Assembly: GCA_938041445.1 (NCBI GenBank)
Contig: CALISO010000027.1
Coordinates: 1 to 64,000 of the forward strand
DNA: 64,000 bases
Direction of reading: 5' to 3'
Origin: an uncultured Saprospiraceae bacterium
GTDB taxonomy: Bacteria > Bacteroidota > Bacteroidia > Chitinophagales > Saprospiraceae
Made by a program: the position numbers and the translations under genes. The notes beneath the pieces were generated by a model. It was not told the origin of the DNA and did not search any database. It was given only the letters and a program-made list of their open reading frames with translations. Shown piece by piece: positions 15,934-26,100 of this stretch (the first letter of the stretch is position 1; each line of letters begins with the position of its first letter).

Positions 15934-18900
15934 CTAGTTATTATTTGGTGAGATTGGAGTCTCAACATCTAAGAATTGTAAGGTGTCTGACTGTGATGGG
16001 AGAACTCTAGATTGGGAAGACATTATAGTTTCAATCAATGCAAGTTTTTCTTCTGCCTCAGTTTTGATTTCTGCGTTTTCTTGATAGTTTTCAAGCACAG
16101 CTTCAGCAGCTGCTTGTGCATTGAGATGGTCTTCTTTATCAATATAAATATCACTGAGTAATAGCAAGCTCTTAGCTATCCATTGTGGATATTCTCTGCT
16201 TCGTTTAGTAGATTCTTTAGCCTGCCTTTCCGCTGCCTCTAGGTTACCTTTCTTATAAAAGATATCAGCAACTAAGTAGTTAGCCTCAGCAGCAATATTG
16301 CTCTTATTCATCCTAGTTACTTGAGTTAGTGATTGGATAGCTGCGTCATTTTGACCTTGAACCATCTCATATTTTCCCTTATGGTAGTACGCCTTTGCCT
16401 TTTCATTTTGGCTTCGACTTGAATCATTGATAATATAAGAAGCTAGTCTACCTGCTTCTCCATTTTGCAATTTAATTGCACTAAACATCGCACCATCTAT
16501 CGCTTCTTTTTTCAATGTAGCATCGGTAGATAGCTCTATCAAAGCATTATAGTAGCGGTACGAATCTTCAAATTCGCTAGTGTTGTTAAGAGCAATGACA
16601 GCTGACTTTCGCATCGCATCTTGATAGTGATTACCTCGTTGTTCTAGTTCTAGATATTGCTGATAATTCGATTTTGCATTGACATAATCTTTCTGATAGA
16701 GGTAGGCTTCTGCTACTTGATATAGTGCATCTGAGTAGAAGGCACCATCTGGATAATTTTGCAAATATTTTAGATGTGATGCTAGACCTCCTTGATAGTC
16801 ACCTGCTTCAAATTTGTTCTTACCAACTGTAAAGGCAATGTTGTCTTTTTCTACAGTGTTTATTTCTAGATCTGTAGAAGATTCTACGAATTCAAAATAT
16901 GCATCTGGGTCTCCTTGATCATTAAGATATACTTCCTTCAATGCTTCTATGGCGATGAGTTTCTGACTACCACTTGGACTATTCTTGGCTACTAGCTGAT
17001 AGGCTTCAGTTGCTTCATTTACCTTCCCTAGATTATAGTAGGCAAGTCCTAGTCTTAGATGACTTTCATATGTTATTGTTGTAGGTATTAATTCTGCCTC
17101 TACTGCTTGCTCATAGTATGTGATGGCTTGACTGAACTTACCTAATTGCACATAACTCTCTCCCAATTCGAAGTAACTTTCCTGAGTATACTCGCTATTG
17201 GGATATTGCTCCACGAGAGATTCAAGTAGGTAGATTCGTGTGTAAGAGTCATTTTCTGCCTTTGCTATTTTGGCCAATTGAGCAATCGCATCGGCGCTAC
17301 CTGCTTTTGCTGCAGACTCATAGTATTTCTTAGCCTCAGTTTTGTCATCTGAACTGAGTGCAGTATTTGCCCCGAGCAGATACAATTGCTTTTGAAATTC
17401 TTTATCCTGTCCATTACTGTTTGAGATTGCTTTATTGATAGCATCATTTGCCGCAGCATCATTTCCTTCAAGAGTTTGTGCATACCCGATCATATAGTAG
17501 GCGTCACTTGTATATTGAGAGTTAAGCGATGGGATAGCGGCACTCAGAGGTTTGATCGATTTTGCTGGATTACCTTCAGCGAAGTATGACTTTCCTTCCC
17601 AGTAATTAAGTGTTGATTGTTGAGGGCCAGATAGTTTGCTTTTATCAGCTCGAACCAAGGTAGAGGGAATACTCTCATATTCTCCATTTAGACCCAGTAG
17701 TTCTACTTTCTTTACGAGTAGTCGGTTGTATGTGTCATTGAGGACATCCGATCGATTTGATTTTTGCTCTAGGTATCTGAGTGATCCTTCAAGGTCACTA
17801 TCACTTTCCAATACCTTGCTGACGAGTTGTTGTGCAGTACTGTAATAGTTCGATGTAGAGGGAATTCGATCGCTATATTCTAGTGCTTTACGATTATTAG
17901 ATAGGTTAGCACTCAGTTGTGCTGCTTGCATATTCGCATTATCCTTCACATTTAGGTTACTCATTCCCACTTCGTCTAAGAGTGATATGGCTTCTTCATT
18001 CTTTCCCTCTTGTTGATAAATTGTAGTCATCAAGTACTTAGCATGATTAGAGATATCACTGTTCATCGTTGCTATCTCGCTGAAGTACTCTAGTGCTTTC
18101 TCATTATTCCCAGCAGATTGATTCAGTTTACCAAGTTGGAAGAAATCTTCAGCAGTTAACTTTGGAGTCTGTTCTTCATATGCTGATAGATGGTACAGTG
18201 CTTTGCTGCTGTTGCCTTTCTTGTAGTAAGATTGCCCTAGAAGATAGTGTATTCGGGCATTGCCGCTAGATATTCGCTGTTCTCCATATGTGATAACCTG
18301 ATCATAATTACCCTGAGCAAAGTAGATCTGAGTGATATAATCAGGTGTATAAGTTTGATAGGGTTTGATTTGATCAACTAGAGTCAAAGCTTGAACAGCT
18401 TCTTCATAATCCTGCATATAATATGACGCCATTCCTGTGTAATAGTTAGCGGCATCTTTGAATTCGGAGTTAGGCGGTACCTTACGGAGTTGGTCTTTTG
18501 CTGTTGCAAATTGCTTATTAGCAAATAGAGCATAACCATATTTCATTGATATCTCAGGATCTTTACTTTGATGGAATTGCTCAAAGTAAGTTAATGAAGT
18601 AGGGTAGTCCTTCTGATCAAAATAATATAATGCTTTAAGCAAATTTGACTCACTGCTATAATGTGTATTTTTTGAAAGAGACTCAGAATATTCTATTACG
18701 TTCTCAAATCTTGATTCTAACAGATAGTAGGTGCCAATTGCGAGATCTTCCCATAGAACCTGACCTTGGAGAGAGTTCTTATCTTCATTTACATCAATTA
18801 GGTGAGTTTGAATTGAGTATAGACTATGGTTCGACATCTCGGTTGGTGAAGAGAGCGATGTATTAAGGGGAATGACACTGATAGGATTTTGACAATAGCC

Positions 18901-18951
18901 TATAGCGATACTAAGGCACGTAGATATGCCAATCAATATGCTTCTATTCAT
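15934..18951 (-). CDS. Large periplasmic TPR protein
   Basis: A 1005-residue protein with a signal peptide (residues 1-20, ending in GYC). Almost all of the rest is tetratricopeptide repeats, recognisable as pairs such as HYLLGQSYYKKGNSSKALYHL, YFELGESYVQLGKFSQAITYYEQA and LYQVAEAYLYQKDYVNAKSNYQ. TPR superhelices bind partner proteins. The partner gene is the outer-membrane barrel immediately downstream. It is longer than SprE/PorW and has no lipobox, so assignment to the T9SS is not supported. Confidence 0.8.
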   Translation of the reverse strand: MNRSILIGISTCLSIAIGYCQNPISVIPLNTSLSSPTEMSNHSLYSIQTHLIDVNEDKNSLQGQVLWEDLAIGTYYLLESRFENVIEYSESLSKNTHYSSESNLLKALYYFDQKDYPTSLTYFEQFHQSKDPEISMKYGYALFANKQFATAKDQLRKVPPNSEFKDAANYYTGMASYYMQDYEEAVQALTLVDQIKPYQTYTPDYITQIYFAQGNYDQVITYGEQRISSGNARIHYLLGQSYYKKGNSSKALYHLSAYEEQTPKLTAEDFFQLGKLNQSAGNNEKALEYFSEIATMNSDISNHAKYLMTTIYQQEGKNEEAISLLDEVGMSNLNVKDNANMQAAQLSANLSNNRKALEYSDRIPSTSNYYSTAQQLVSKVLESDSDLEGSLRYLEQKSNRSDVLNDTYNRLLVKKVELLGLNGEYESIPSTLVRADKSKLSGPQQSTLNYWEGKSYFAEGNPAKSIKPLSAAIPSLNSQYTSDAYYMIGYAQTLEGNDAAANDAINKAISNSNGQDKEFQKQLYLLGANTALSSDDKTEAKKYYESAAKAGSADAIAQLAKIAKAENDSYTRIYLLESLVEQYPNSEYTQESYFELGESYVQLGKFSQAITYYEQAVEAELIPTTITYESHLRLGLAYYNLGKVNEATEAYQLVAKNSPSGSQKLIAIEALKEVYLNDQGDPDAYFEFVESSTDLEINTVEKDNIAFTVGKNKFEAGDYQGGLASHLKYLQNYPDGAFYSDALYQVAEAYLYQKDYVNAKSNYQQYLELEQRGNHYQDAMRKSAVIALNNTSEFEDSYRYYNALIELSTDATLKKEAIDGAMFSAIKLQNGEAGRLASYIINDSSRSQNEKAKAYYHKGKYEMVQGQNDAAIQSLTQVTRMNKSNIAAEANYLVADIFYKKGNLEAAERQAKESTKRSREYPQWIAKSLLLLSDIYIDKEDHLNAQAAAEAVLENYQENAEIKTEAEEKLALIETIMSSQSRVLPSQSDTLQFLDVETPISPNNN

Positions 18952-19030
18952 GTGACTTAAAATGTAGTTTCAGTTATATTAAAGTCTTTCCATATTGGTT
19001 AGACTAAGTAAAAGTACAACTTATATATCA

Positions 19031-19038
19031 CAAAAATA
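19031..19038 (-). promoter_or_regulatory. Candidate -7 promoter box of the TPR/barrel operon
   Basis: On the minus strand the sequence reads TATTTTTG, matching TAnnTTTG, about 80 bases before the TPR start codon. There is no spaced TTG upstream, so confidence is low. Confidence 0.3.
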
Positions 19039-19156
19039 TTACATATGAGTTTTTTGCATATTTTGAATGAATAACGCCGCATACGGTAGACCGTGCACGT
19101 TTATGTAATATCGATAAAAGTATTGAAAAGAGGAAATAGTGAAGATTGACGAAATG

Positions 19157-19240
19157 TACCCGGAGTGGGACTTGAACCCACACGACCTAATGGTCACAAG
19201 ATTTTAAGTCTTGCGTGTCTACCAATTCCACCATCCGGGC
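19157..19240 (-). tRNA. tRNA-Leu (anticodon TAA)
   Basis: An 84-base cloverleaf with the long variable arm of leucine tRNAs. The acceptor stem pairs 5' GCCCGGA with 3' TCCGGGT and the discriminator is A, as expected for Leu. The anticodon loop reads CTTAAAA. The T arm has GGTTCAAGTCC. The 3' CCA is not encoded. Confidence 0.95.
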
Positions 19241-19241
19241 C

Positions 19242-19281
19242 AAAAAAAAAGGTTACTAAAAAACGAATTTTAATAACCTTT
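19242..19281 (-). terminator. Terminator between tRNA-Gly and tRNA-Leu
   Basis: A 12-base stem with one mismatch (19248-19259 with 19270-19281) is followed on the minus strand by a run of nine T, ending just before the first base of tRNA-Leu. It would stop transcription coming from tRNA-Gly. Confidence 0.75.
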
Positions 19282-19293
19282 ATCGTCAATAAG

Positions 19294-19366
<73 letters not shown>

Positions 19367-19398
19367 GTTGTAAAGAACGTTTTCCCCTTAAGGGAGTG

Positions 19399-19430
19399 CA
19401 AAGATAGAATAAATGAATTAATATTTACAA
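19399..19430 (-). promoter_or_regulatory. Promoter of tRNA-Gly
   Basis: On the minus strand TTG (19430-19428), 21 bases, then TATCTTTG (19406-19399). Both elements fit the Bacteroidota -33/-7 consensus. Transcription would start about 25-30 bases before the tRNA. Confidence 0.65.
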
Positions 19431-19566
19431 CTAATATTTTATAAAATGTTAAAGTTGTTATGTATAAACAGAGAGAACTATTTGAAAATCAATCATCTCT
19501 AATTTTTTTATTGTGTTAAGTGCATATAATAACATCTAGCATGATTAAATAACCATAAATATTATT

Positions 19567-19574
19567 TACATTTG
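19567..19574 (+). promoter_or_regulatory. Candidate -7 promoter box of the surface-protein operon
   Basis: TACATTTG matches TAnnTTTG exactly in the 334-base gap between tRNA-Gly and the PorP/SprF gene. Transcription would start near 19580, leaving a leader of about 120 bases. No -33 TTG was found. The rest of this gap shows no gene. Confidence 0.4.
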
Positions 19575-19700
19575 TGTCGGAGATTAACCACCTCTTTATT
19601 TATCTAGTAACGCGAAATCAAAATCTTTAAGACTCTGTGGTCATTCGGCCATTTGAGTATTGTTATTTTATATTGGTATAAATTCAATAAACAGACAGAT

Positions 19701-20705
19701 ATGCTGAACCGTATTTTATATTCTGTGGTACTTATGGCCTTATGTTGGTCAGCCCAAGCCCAGGATGTGCATTTTTCACAATTTTATAATGCACCATTGC
19801 ATACCAGTCCGGGTCTAACCGGAGTGTATGATGGAAATCAGAGATACCATCTAAACTTTAAAAACCAATGGAACAACCCTGTTGGTTATAACTCATTTGA
19901 TATCGGAGCCGATTTCAAATTAGACAAGTGTAACACTAAGAGAAGTCATCTTAATTTAGGAGGTCTTATTTCTTACGATCAAGCTGGTGATCTCATGTTA
20001 AGAGCAACAGGAATTAACTTGTTTGCATCTTATACATTAGGATTGTCTGAAACATTAAGTCTGACACCTGGTATTTCAGGTGGTTTTGTTGGTAGGAATT
20101 TTGGTTGGGATGATGCATTGTTCGTAAGAGACGCAAGTGGTGCAGTTACTCCAGAGAATTTTAATTCTTCTACATCGTATTTTGATATTGGAGCTGGATT
20201 GAACCTAAGATACCAGACATCATTTAGGAATACCCTAGATATCGGTGCTGCATTAGCACATATTAATACACCTGAGCTTAAGTTCGATGAGAACTCTACT
20301 GCTGATGTTAACCTACAGCAAAAACTCAACTTGTATGCTATGTTTCAATGGCCTTTAGCAAGAAAGTTAGACTTATGGTTGAATGGTTTGTATTCTGCTC
20401 AAGACCCGTACAATGAAATAAATCTAAGTGCTCAAGGTAAAATCTATCTTGGAGACTCATTTACTAAGGCACTATATATAGGTCTTGGTGCAAGATTGGC
20501 TGATATCGAAGGTGATAGCTCTACAGGGTTAGAGTCAATCTATCCGATATTAGGTCTACAGCTAGGTAATTTCCGAGGTGAATTCAATTATGATTTCCAA
20601 ACAGGTAAGTTCAGTCACGCTGCTACAGGTGGTCCAGAGATTTCACTGATGTATATTATATCATGTATACCTCCGCAAGTCTGTAAGCCTTGTCCAATCT
20701 ACTAA
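19701..20705 (+). CDS. PorP/SprF family T9SS outer-membrane protein
   Basis: A 334-residue protein from ATG 19701; the in-frame TTG at 19653 would only add a non-signal extension. Residues 1-20 are a signal peptide (ending in AQA). The start of the mature chain, QDVHFSQFYNAPLHTSPGLTG, is the hallmark of PorP/SprF proteins, followed by beta strands of an outer-membrane barrel. SprF-like proteins support export or anchoring of a specific partner adhesin through the T9SS. The partner here is almost certainly the 1754-residue protein at the end of the same operon. Confidence 0.92.
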   Translation: MLNRILYSVVLMALCWSAQAQDVHFSQFYNAPLHTSPGLTGVYDGNQRYHLNFKNQWNNPVGYNSFDIGADFKLDKCNTKRSHLNLGGLISYDQAGDLMLRATGINLFASYTLGLSETLSLTPGISGGFVGRNFGWDDALFVRDASGAVTPENFNSSTSYFDIGAGLNLRYQTSFRNTLDIGAALAHINTPELKFDENSTADVNLQQKLNLYAMFQWPLARKLDLWLNGLYSAQDPYNEINLSAQGKIYLGDSFTKALYIGLGARLADIEGDSSTGLESIYPILGLQLGNFRGEFNYDFQTGKFSHAATGGPEISLMYIISCIPPQVCKPCPIY

Positions 20706-20746
20706 CCGATTCAAAAATTATTCAAATAAGATCTATTCTATAAGCT

Positions 20747-23116
20747 ATGAATAAATACATATACATAATAGTGTTTTGCTGTGTTGGGGGATCGTTGTTT
20801 TCCCAAGGAACACTTAAGCAATACCTAAATAAAGGAGATGATGCAGCTGCAGTAGGTAACCACCTAGGCGCTATGAATTTCTACAACGAAGCATTGAAGC
20901 TAGATAGTGGCAATGCAGATCTTTGGAACAAGTATGGAGATGCTGCAATCCAGCAAAACGCATACTCACAAGCTGAAAGAGCTTTTTCAATGGTTGTTGA
21001 TTCTTTAGGTGGTGACTATCCTTCTGCTTACTATAATCTAGCGAAAGCTAAAACGATGTTAGGTAAGTATGATGAAGCAGAGTCATATTATAATCTATAT
21101 ACTTCTCAGTATAATGATATAGATGCATCTAAAACTAAAATGGCAAATCTTGGAAAGAGATCAGCTAAGTGGGCAACAGATCAGCCTATGGAAAACGATG
21201 CTTTTACAATAAGCAAAATGGATGGTGGAGTTAACACTGGATATTCTGAGTTTGGACCAACGTTACTTGATGATGATCTTTACTTTTCATCTTTAAGATT
21301 CGATGGTGATGAGCCTTACGCTTGTTCTTTCTCGAAAGTAATGGAGAATAAAGCTGTTACCAATACTGCCTTAAAAGAAGCTAATGAGTTTAACATTGAC
21401 AATAGATTAACTGGTGCATCAGCATTTTCACCAGATGGATCAATGTTATACTACTCACTATGTGACTATAATCTACAAGGAGAGATTATCTGTGATCTTT
21501 ACGCAGCTAAAGTTGATAATGGTAAAGTTGGTGGTGGCACTAAACTTGGTGGAAACATTAATGGTGAAGGATACACTTCTACAATGCCTTCTGTCAGTTC
21601 AGATGGAACGTTGTACTTCGCGTCTAACAGACCAGGAGGTAAAGGTGGTCTTGATATCTATATGGCTTCAGTTGGAGATGGAATGGATGTAGGAGCTGTT
21701 ACTGCAGTAGCTGACATTAATACTGCTGGAGATGACGGTACTCCATTTATTGCAAGTGATGGAACATTATACTTTGGATCAAATGGAAGAATTGGTTTTG
21801 GGGGATGGGATATCTACACAACTGATGGAACTGAGATTTCAAACTTAGGAGCTGAAGTGAATACAAGTTATGATGATTTGTATTTCATCGTAAATGATGC
21901 TAACGCTGAAGGATATTTAGTATCTAATAGACCTGGATCAATGTTTATTGATGAAGGATTTGAAGCTTGTTGTTATGATTTATACAGGGTAACTGTTGAA
22001 GGTTGTACAGTAGATCTTCTTGCTCTTATAAGGGACTGTTCTGAAGATATGGATCTCAATGATGCAATGTTGACAGTAACAAATAATGCTACTGGAGAAG
22101 TTGTATATGAAGATACAAAAGCTAATAGTCACAAATACAACACAGAGTTTGATTGCGAGAGTGCTTACACAGTAACTGCTGCAAAATGCGGATACAATAG
22201 CGCTTCAACAACAGTTGGTCCTTACTCTGGTAAAAGAGGAATTCAAGAAGTTGAAGAGACTTTATGCTTGACTCCTGCTATGCTTAATGTGAGTACTTAT
22301 ACAAGTAACTGTACAACACCATTAGCAGCTACAGTCACACTTTATAATGAGACTGACGGGACTAAAGAAGTTTGCGAGAGTAATAATTCATGCTCTTTTG
22401 CTCTTGATTGTGACAAGAATTACCGAATGGTTACTACAGCACCAGGAGGTTATAATACTGACACACAGAACTTCAGTACGACAATGACAAGTGGCTCAAT
22501 GTCAAAGCAGGCATGTTTAAGAAAGCCTTCTGCGCCACCTTGTACTAGTAGTTTACCTGTGAGATTGTACTTTGATAATGATTATCCTAATCCGAAGTCA
22601 AGAGGTACTACTACTGATAAATCATACAGCGAACTATACAATGATTACTATGCTAAGAAAGCTGAGTTTATCAGAAAGCATGGTGGTAAGTTCGGTGGAA
22701 AAGTAAGAGAGTCTGCTCAGAGTGATGTAGGATACTTCTTCGACAATGAGTTGATGGGTGGTTATAACAATATGAATAGATTCTTAGACTGTCTAATCGG
22801 TCAATTACAATCTGGTCAATCTGCTAATATCTTCTTAAGAGGATATGCAAGTCCGATTGCTCAGAGTGATTATAATGATGCATTGACGCAAAGACGTGTA
22901 CAGAGTGTCAGAAATGAAATCAGCCGATATAAAGGTGGTATTCTCAGAACATACTTGCAGAATGGACAATTAAAAGTGACTGAAAGAGGATTCGGTGAAA
23001 CAGCATCTCCTTCTGGAGTGAGTGACAGCAGATCTGACAAGAGAAACTCTGTATATAGTCCTGAAGCGTCTAGAGAGAGAAGAGTAGAGATTGATGAGAT
23101 AAAATTCAATAACTAA
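20747..23116 (+). CDS. TPR-PD40-OmpA family protein of the T9SS operon (PorE-like)
   Basis: A 789-residue protein. After a signal peptide (residues 1-19), residues to about 140 hold TPR-type helices (GNHLGAMNFYNEALKLDSGNADLW), residues about 155-410 hold PD40/WD40-like propeller blades (TLYFASNRPGGKGGLDIYMA), then cysteine-rich CarboxypepD-like segments. The C-terminus has an OmpA-like peptidoglycan-binding domain (GYASPIAQSDYNDALTQRRV). This order is that of PorE, which links the T9SS apparatus to peptidoglycan. It starts 41 bases after the PorP/SprF gene and 19 bases before the adhesin gene, so the three form an operon. Confidence 0.88.
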   Translation: MNKYIYIIVFCCVGGSLFSQGTLKQYLNKGDDAAAVGNHLGAMNFYNEALKLDSGNADLWNKYGDAAIQQNAYSQAERAFSMVVDSLGGDYPSAYYNLAKAKTMLGKYDEAESYYNLYTSQYNDIDASKTKMANLGKRSAKWATDQPMENDAFTISKMDGGVNTGYSEFGPTLLDDDLYFSSLRFDGDEPYACSFSKVMENKAVTNTALKEANEFNIDNRLTGASAFSPDGSMLYYSLCDYNLQGEIICDLYAAKVDNGKVGGGTKLGGNINGEGYTSTMPSVSSDGTLYFASNRPGGKGGLDIYMASVGDGMDVGAVTAVADINTAGDDGTPFIASDGTLYFGSNGRIGFGGWDIYTTDGTEISNLGAEVNTSYDDLYFIVNDANAEGYLVSNRPGSMFIDEGFEACCYDLYRVTVEGCTVDLLALIRDCSEDMDLNDAMLTVTNNATGEVVYEDTKANSHKYNTEFDCESAYTVTAAKCGYNSASTTVGPYSGKRGIQEVEETLCLTPAMLNVSTYTSNCTTPLAATVTLYNETDGTKEVCESNNSCSFALDCDKNYRMVTTAPGGYNTDTQNFSTTMTSGSMSKQACLRKPSAPPCTSSLPVRLYFDNDYPNPKSRGTTTDKSYSELYNDYYAKKAEFIRKHGGKFGGKVRESAQSDVGYFFDNELMGGYNNMNRFLDCLIGQLQSGQSANIFLRGYASPIAQSDYNDALTQRRVQSVRNEISRYKGGILRTYLQNGQLKVTERGFGETASPSGVSDSRSDKRNSVYSPEASRERRVEIDEIKFNN

Positions 23117-23135
23117 AATTAACAACCGATAAACA

Positions 23136-26100
23136 ATGAATTCAATGATAAAGAATAAGATGAAACTGTGTTGGTTAGCGGCCTTTTTGTTGGTTGTCTC
23201 ATTAGTTGACCTCTCAGCTCAGTGTAATCCAAGTCTCAGTGGAGACTGGTCAGGAATGGGCACTACGTACGACTCTTCTTTAGGGACGAATAGTGTTTCT
23301 TTCGACTCACCAAGTGAGCCAGGGGCGAATGATACTTCGTTCTCACCAAACGGAACATTCAATGCAGTAAATGATAATTACTGGTCTAATCCAGATGCAG
23401 AGGGTGCTAATTCATTACAGTTTACTATAAATTGGGATGATACACCTGATAGTCAAACAAGTACGACAGGTGCAGTAACATTTGATGTACCTGCAGAAGA
23501 TGATGCTGTAACAAGAACTGTTACAATCACGTATGCAACAGCTGTTCAAGACCCTATAATACATATTGACAGACTAGGAGGAAACTACACTACTTTAGAT
23601 GGTGTAGAGCCCTACGTTAGTAATTCTACTGAGTGGACATTGACTACTCCTGGGATCACAATCAATAGATTGTCTGGTAATCCACAATTCATTGTTGCGG
23701 GTAATGTGTTTTATAGAGAGCCTAATGTTACACTCAATATCGCGAATCCAGGAAGTGAAGCGGATGGTACTGATGGTACAGATGGTACTGCAGCAGGATC
23801 TATCCAATTTATTGGTGTAGTAACGACGTTGACATTTGACGTAACAGGTATTGGTGTTGAAGCTACAAATGCAATTGATGGTATCGAAATGATATTTGAT
23901 GCTGATCTTGCTCCGATAGCTGATATAGATATTACTCCTAACCCAAGTTGTGAGGGATTAGAGCTTGTAGGTGCTAGTAATAGTATTTACAACGAAGAAC
24001 TTGATATTACGTTTGAATGGGCGATAGATGGTGTAGTCGTGTCAACATCTGAGAATACAGCATTAACCTTCCCTGCAGGTGGAACATACGAGGTGACTTT
24101 TACAGTCTCAGATGGCGGATGTTCTGACTCAGTTACTCAGACAGTATCAGTATCAGCAGCAGATGATCCATCTGTTGAGATAACTGGAACTTTCGATGAG
24201 TGTGGAGGTGATTCTGTTATGTTTACTTCAGATGCAACTACTGATACTTCTATAGAATCCTATGAATGGGTTGTCACTTTGCCAGATGGTTCTACGCAAA
24301 CATCAACAGAGCCAGATTTTTCTGTTGAGACAGGTGATGGAGATGTAAATGCAGTGTTGACTGTAACTAATGCAATTGGTTGTGTTAGTACAGCAACTAC
24401 GACGATAAATGTGATGAATATGGCAACTGATGTTGTGATAGAAGATATCACAGGTTGCGCAGGTGACGATGTAACAGCAATGATTGATGTACCAGCTGGT
24501 GCAACTATTACATTTGATCCTTCTACGGGAGTAACATTTGCTGATGGAGTTCTAACTGCTTCAGTGGGTGAGGAGAGTGTAGATTATATTTATACTGTGA
24601 CTAACGGGTCTTGTGTCTCTGAGGGTACATTCTCAGTAGTTTCATTATTTGAATCAATTGATGTATTGACAGAAGCTACAGCTTGTGGTGGAGAGACAAT
24701 AGTTTTATTAGAAGATTTTCCAACGGGTTATACGATAGAAAGTACACCAGAAGGAGCTGTTGAAATAGTTGGTGGTGATGTTGTTTTCGTTGGGAGTGAA
24801 TCTGCTGATATTACTCATACAATAACAAGTACTACTGGATGTGTTTATACAGCTGTTACGGCAGTAACTGTTATTGATGCATCTAGTGATTTATCAGTTG
24901 TTAACGCTGCTGATGGTGGTTCTGTTGATGGTGGTGTAGCTGCTTGTGTATCTTCATCTGTTTCATTGACTGCAGTTGGTGAAGATGGTGCTACATATAG
25001 CTGGGAGTCTACAGGTGATGTTACGATTACTATGGGAGCTGATGAAGTTACTGTGACAGCAACTGTTGATTCTGAAGCTGGTGGTACTCTTACAGTAACT
25101 GCGATTTCAGCTGAAGGATGTACTTCTTCAATAACTACAGTAGTAAATGCTGATAGTGATTTGACAATTACACTTGATGAAAATATAGCTGCATGTGTCG
25201 GTAGTTCTGCTACTGTCTTTGCATTCTCTGATGATGGAACAACATATGTATGGACTGCAGATGGAGACATAACTATCGTTGCAGGAGCTGATGCTGCTGG
25301 AGTAACAGTAACAGTTGATTCTGATGCAGGAGGTACGCTTACAGTTACTGGTGTATCACCAGCTGGTTGTACAGGTACTGCTACAGTCGCAGTTGGTAGC
25401 CTTCAAGCAGATGAGATAATGATTACAGCAGATGGAGCTGGTGATGACGGTAATTCTGGAGCTGCATGTATTGGTTCATCTTCTTCTTATACTGTTTCAG
25501 GTGCTACTGATGCATCTTATGCTTGGGTTGCAATGGGTGACATTTCAATTTTGGGATCAGCTGATACAGAAACTGTAGAAGTTGCATTCAATGGCGACGG
25601 TGGTGGAGAACTATTCGTGACAGCAACTTCAGCTGACGGATGTGTATCTACAACGTCTGTAACTGTTGCACCGCTCGAAACACCAGAACTTGATTTCCCT
25701 GATACGATTCTTGCCTGTGAAGGACAAGGAGTTGAACTACCACTAGATGGTGATTTAGATTACACTTTCGTAGTGAACGGAGAAGGTAGTGTTGTTAACG
25801 GTGTATATACATTCCCATTAGCGTCCACTGGAAGTGGAGCAATGATGGTAACCAACGAGACAATTGATGTCACAGTTGGTGCTGGGGCTGATTGTAATGA
25901 AACAAGTGAAATTTGGGAAGGAAGTGGATCAAGTATCTCTTCACCTTCAGGAAATACAACGGTAACAGTTGATGTACCTAACACACCTGGTGCTAGTGAT
26001 ATTAGTTATACACCTAATGGAACATTCAATACTGTTAATGCTGGATATTGGTCTCAGGCTGTAGAAGGTGCAACATCTCTTGAATTCCTAATTAGTTGGG

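Noticed and set aside
15934..18951. Assignment of the large TPR protein as SprE/PorW of the T9SS
   Set aside because: It has a plain signal peptide rather than a lipobox, is longer than those proteins, and is paired with a barrel, not with T9SS genes.
24845..25270. Long minus-strand open frames in the adhesin gene (also 27215-27616)
   Set aside because: They mirror the Thr/Val/Asp-rich adhesin frame. The products are Ser/Thr/Val-rich with no signal peptide or family, as expected from antisense of a repetitive gene.
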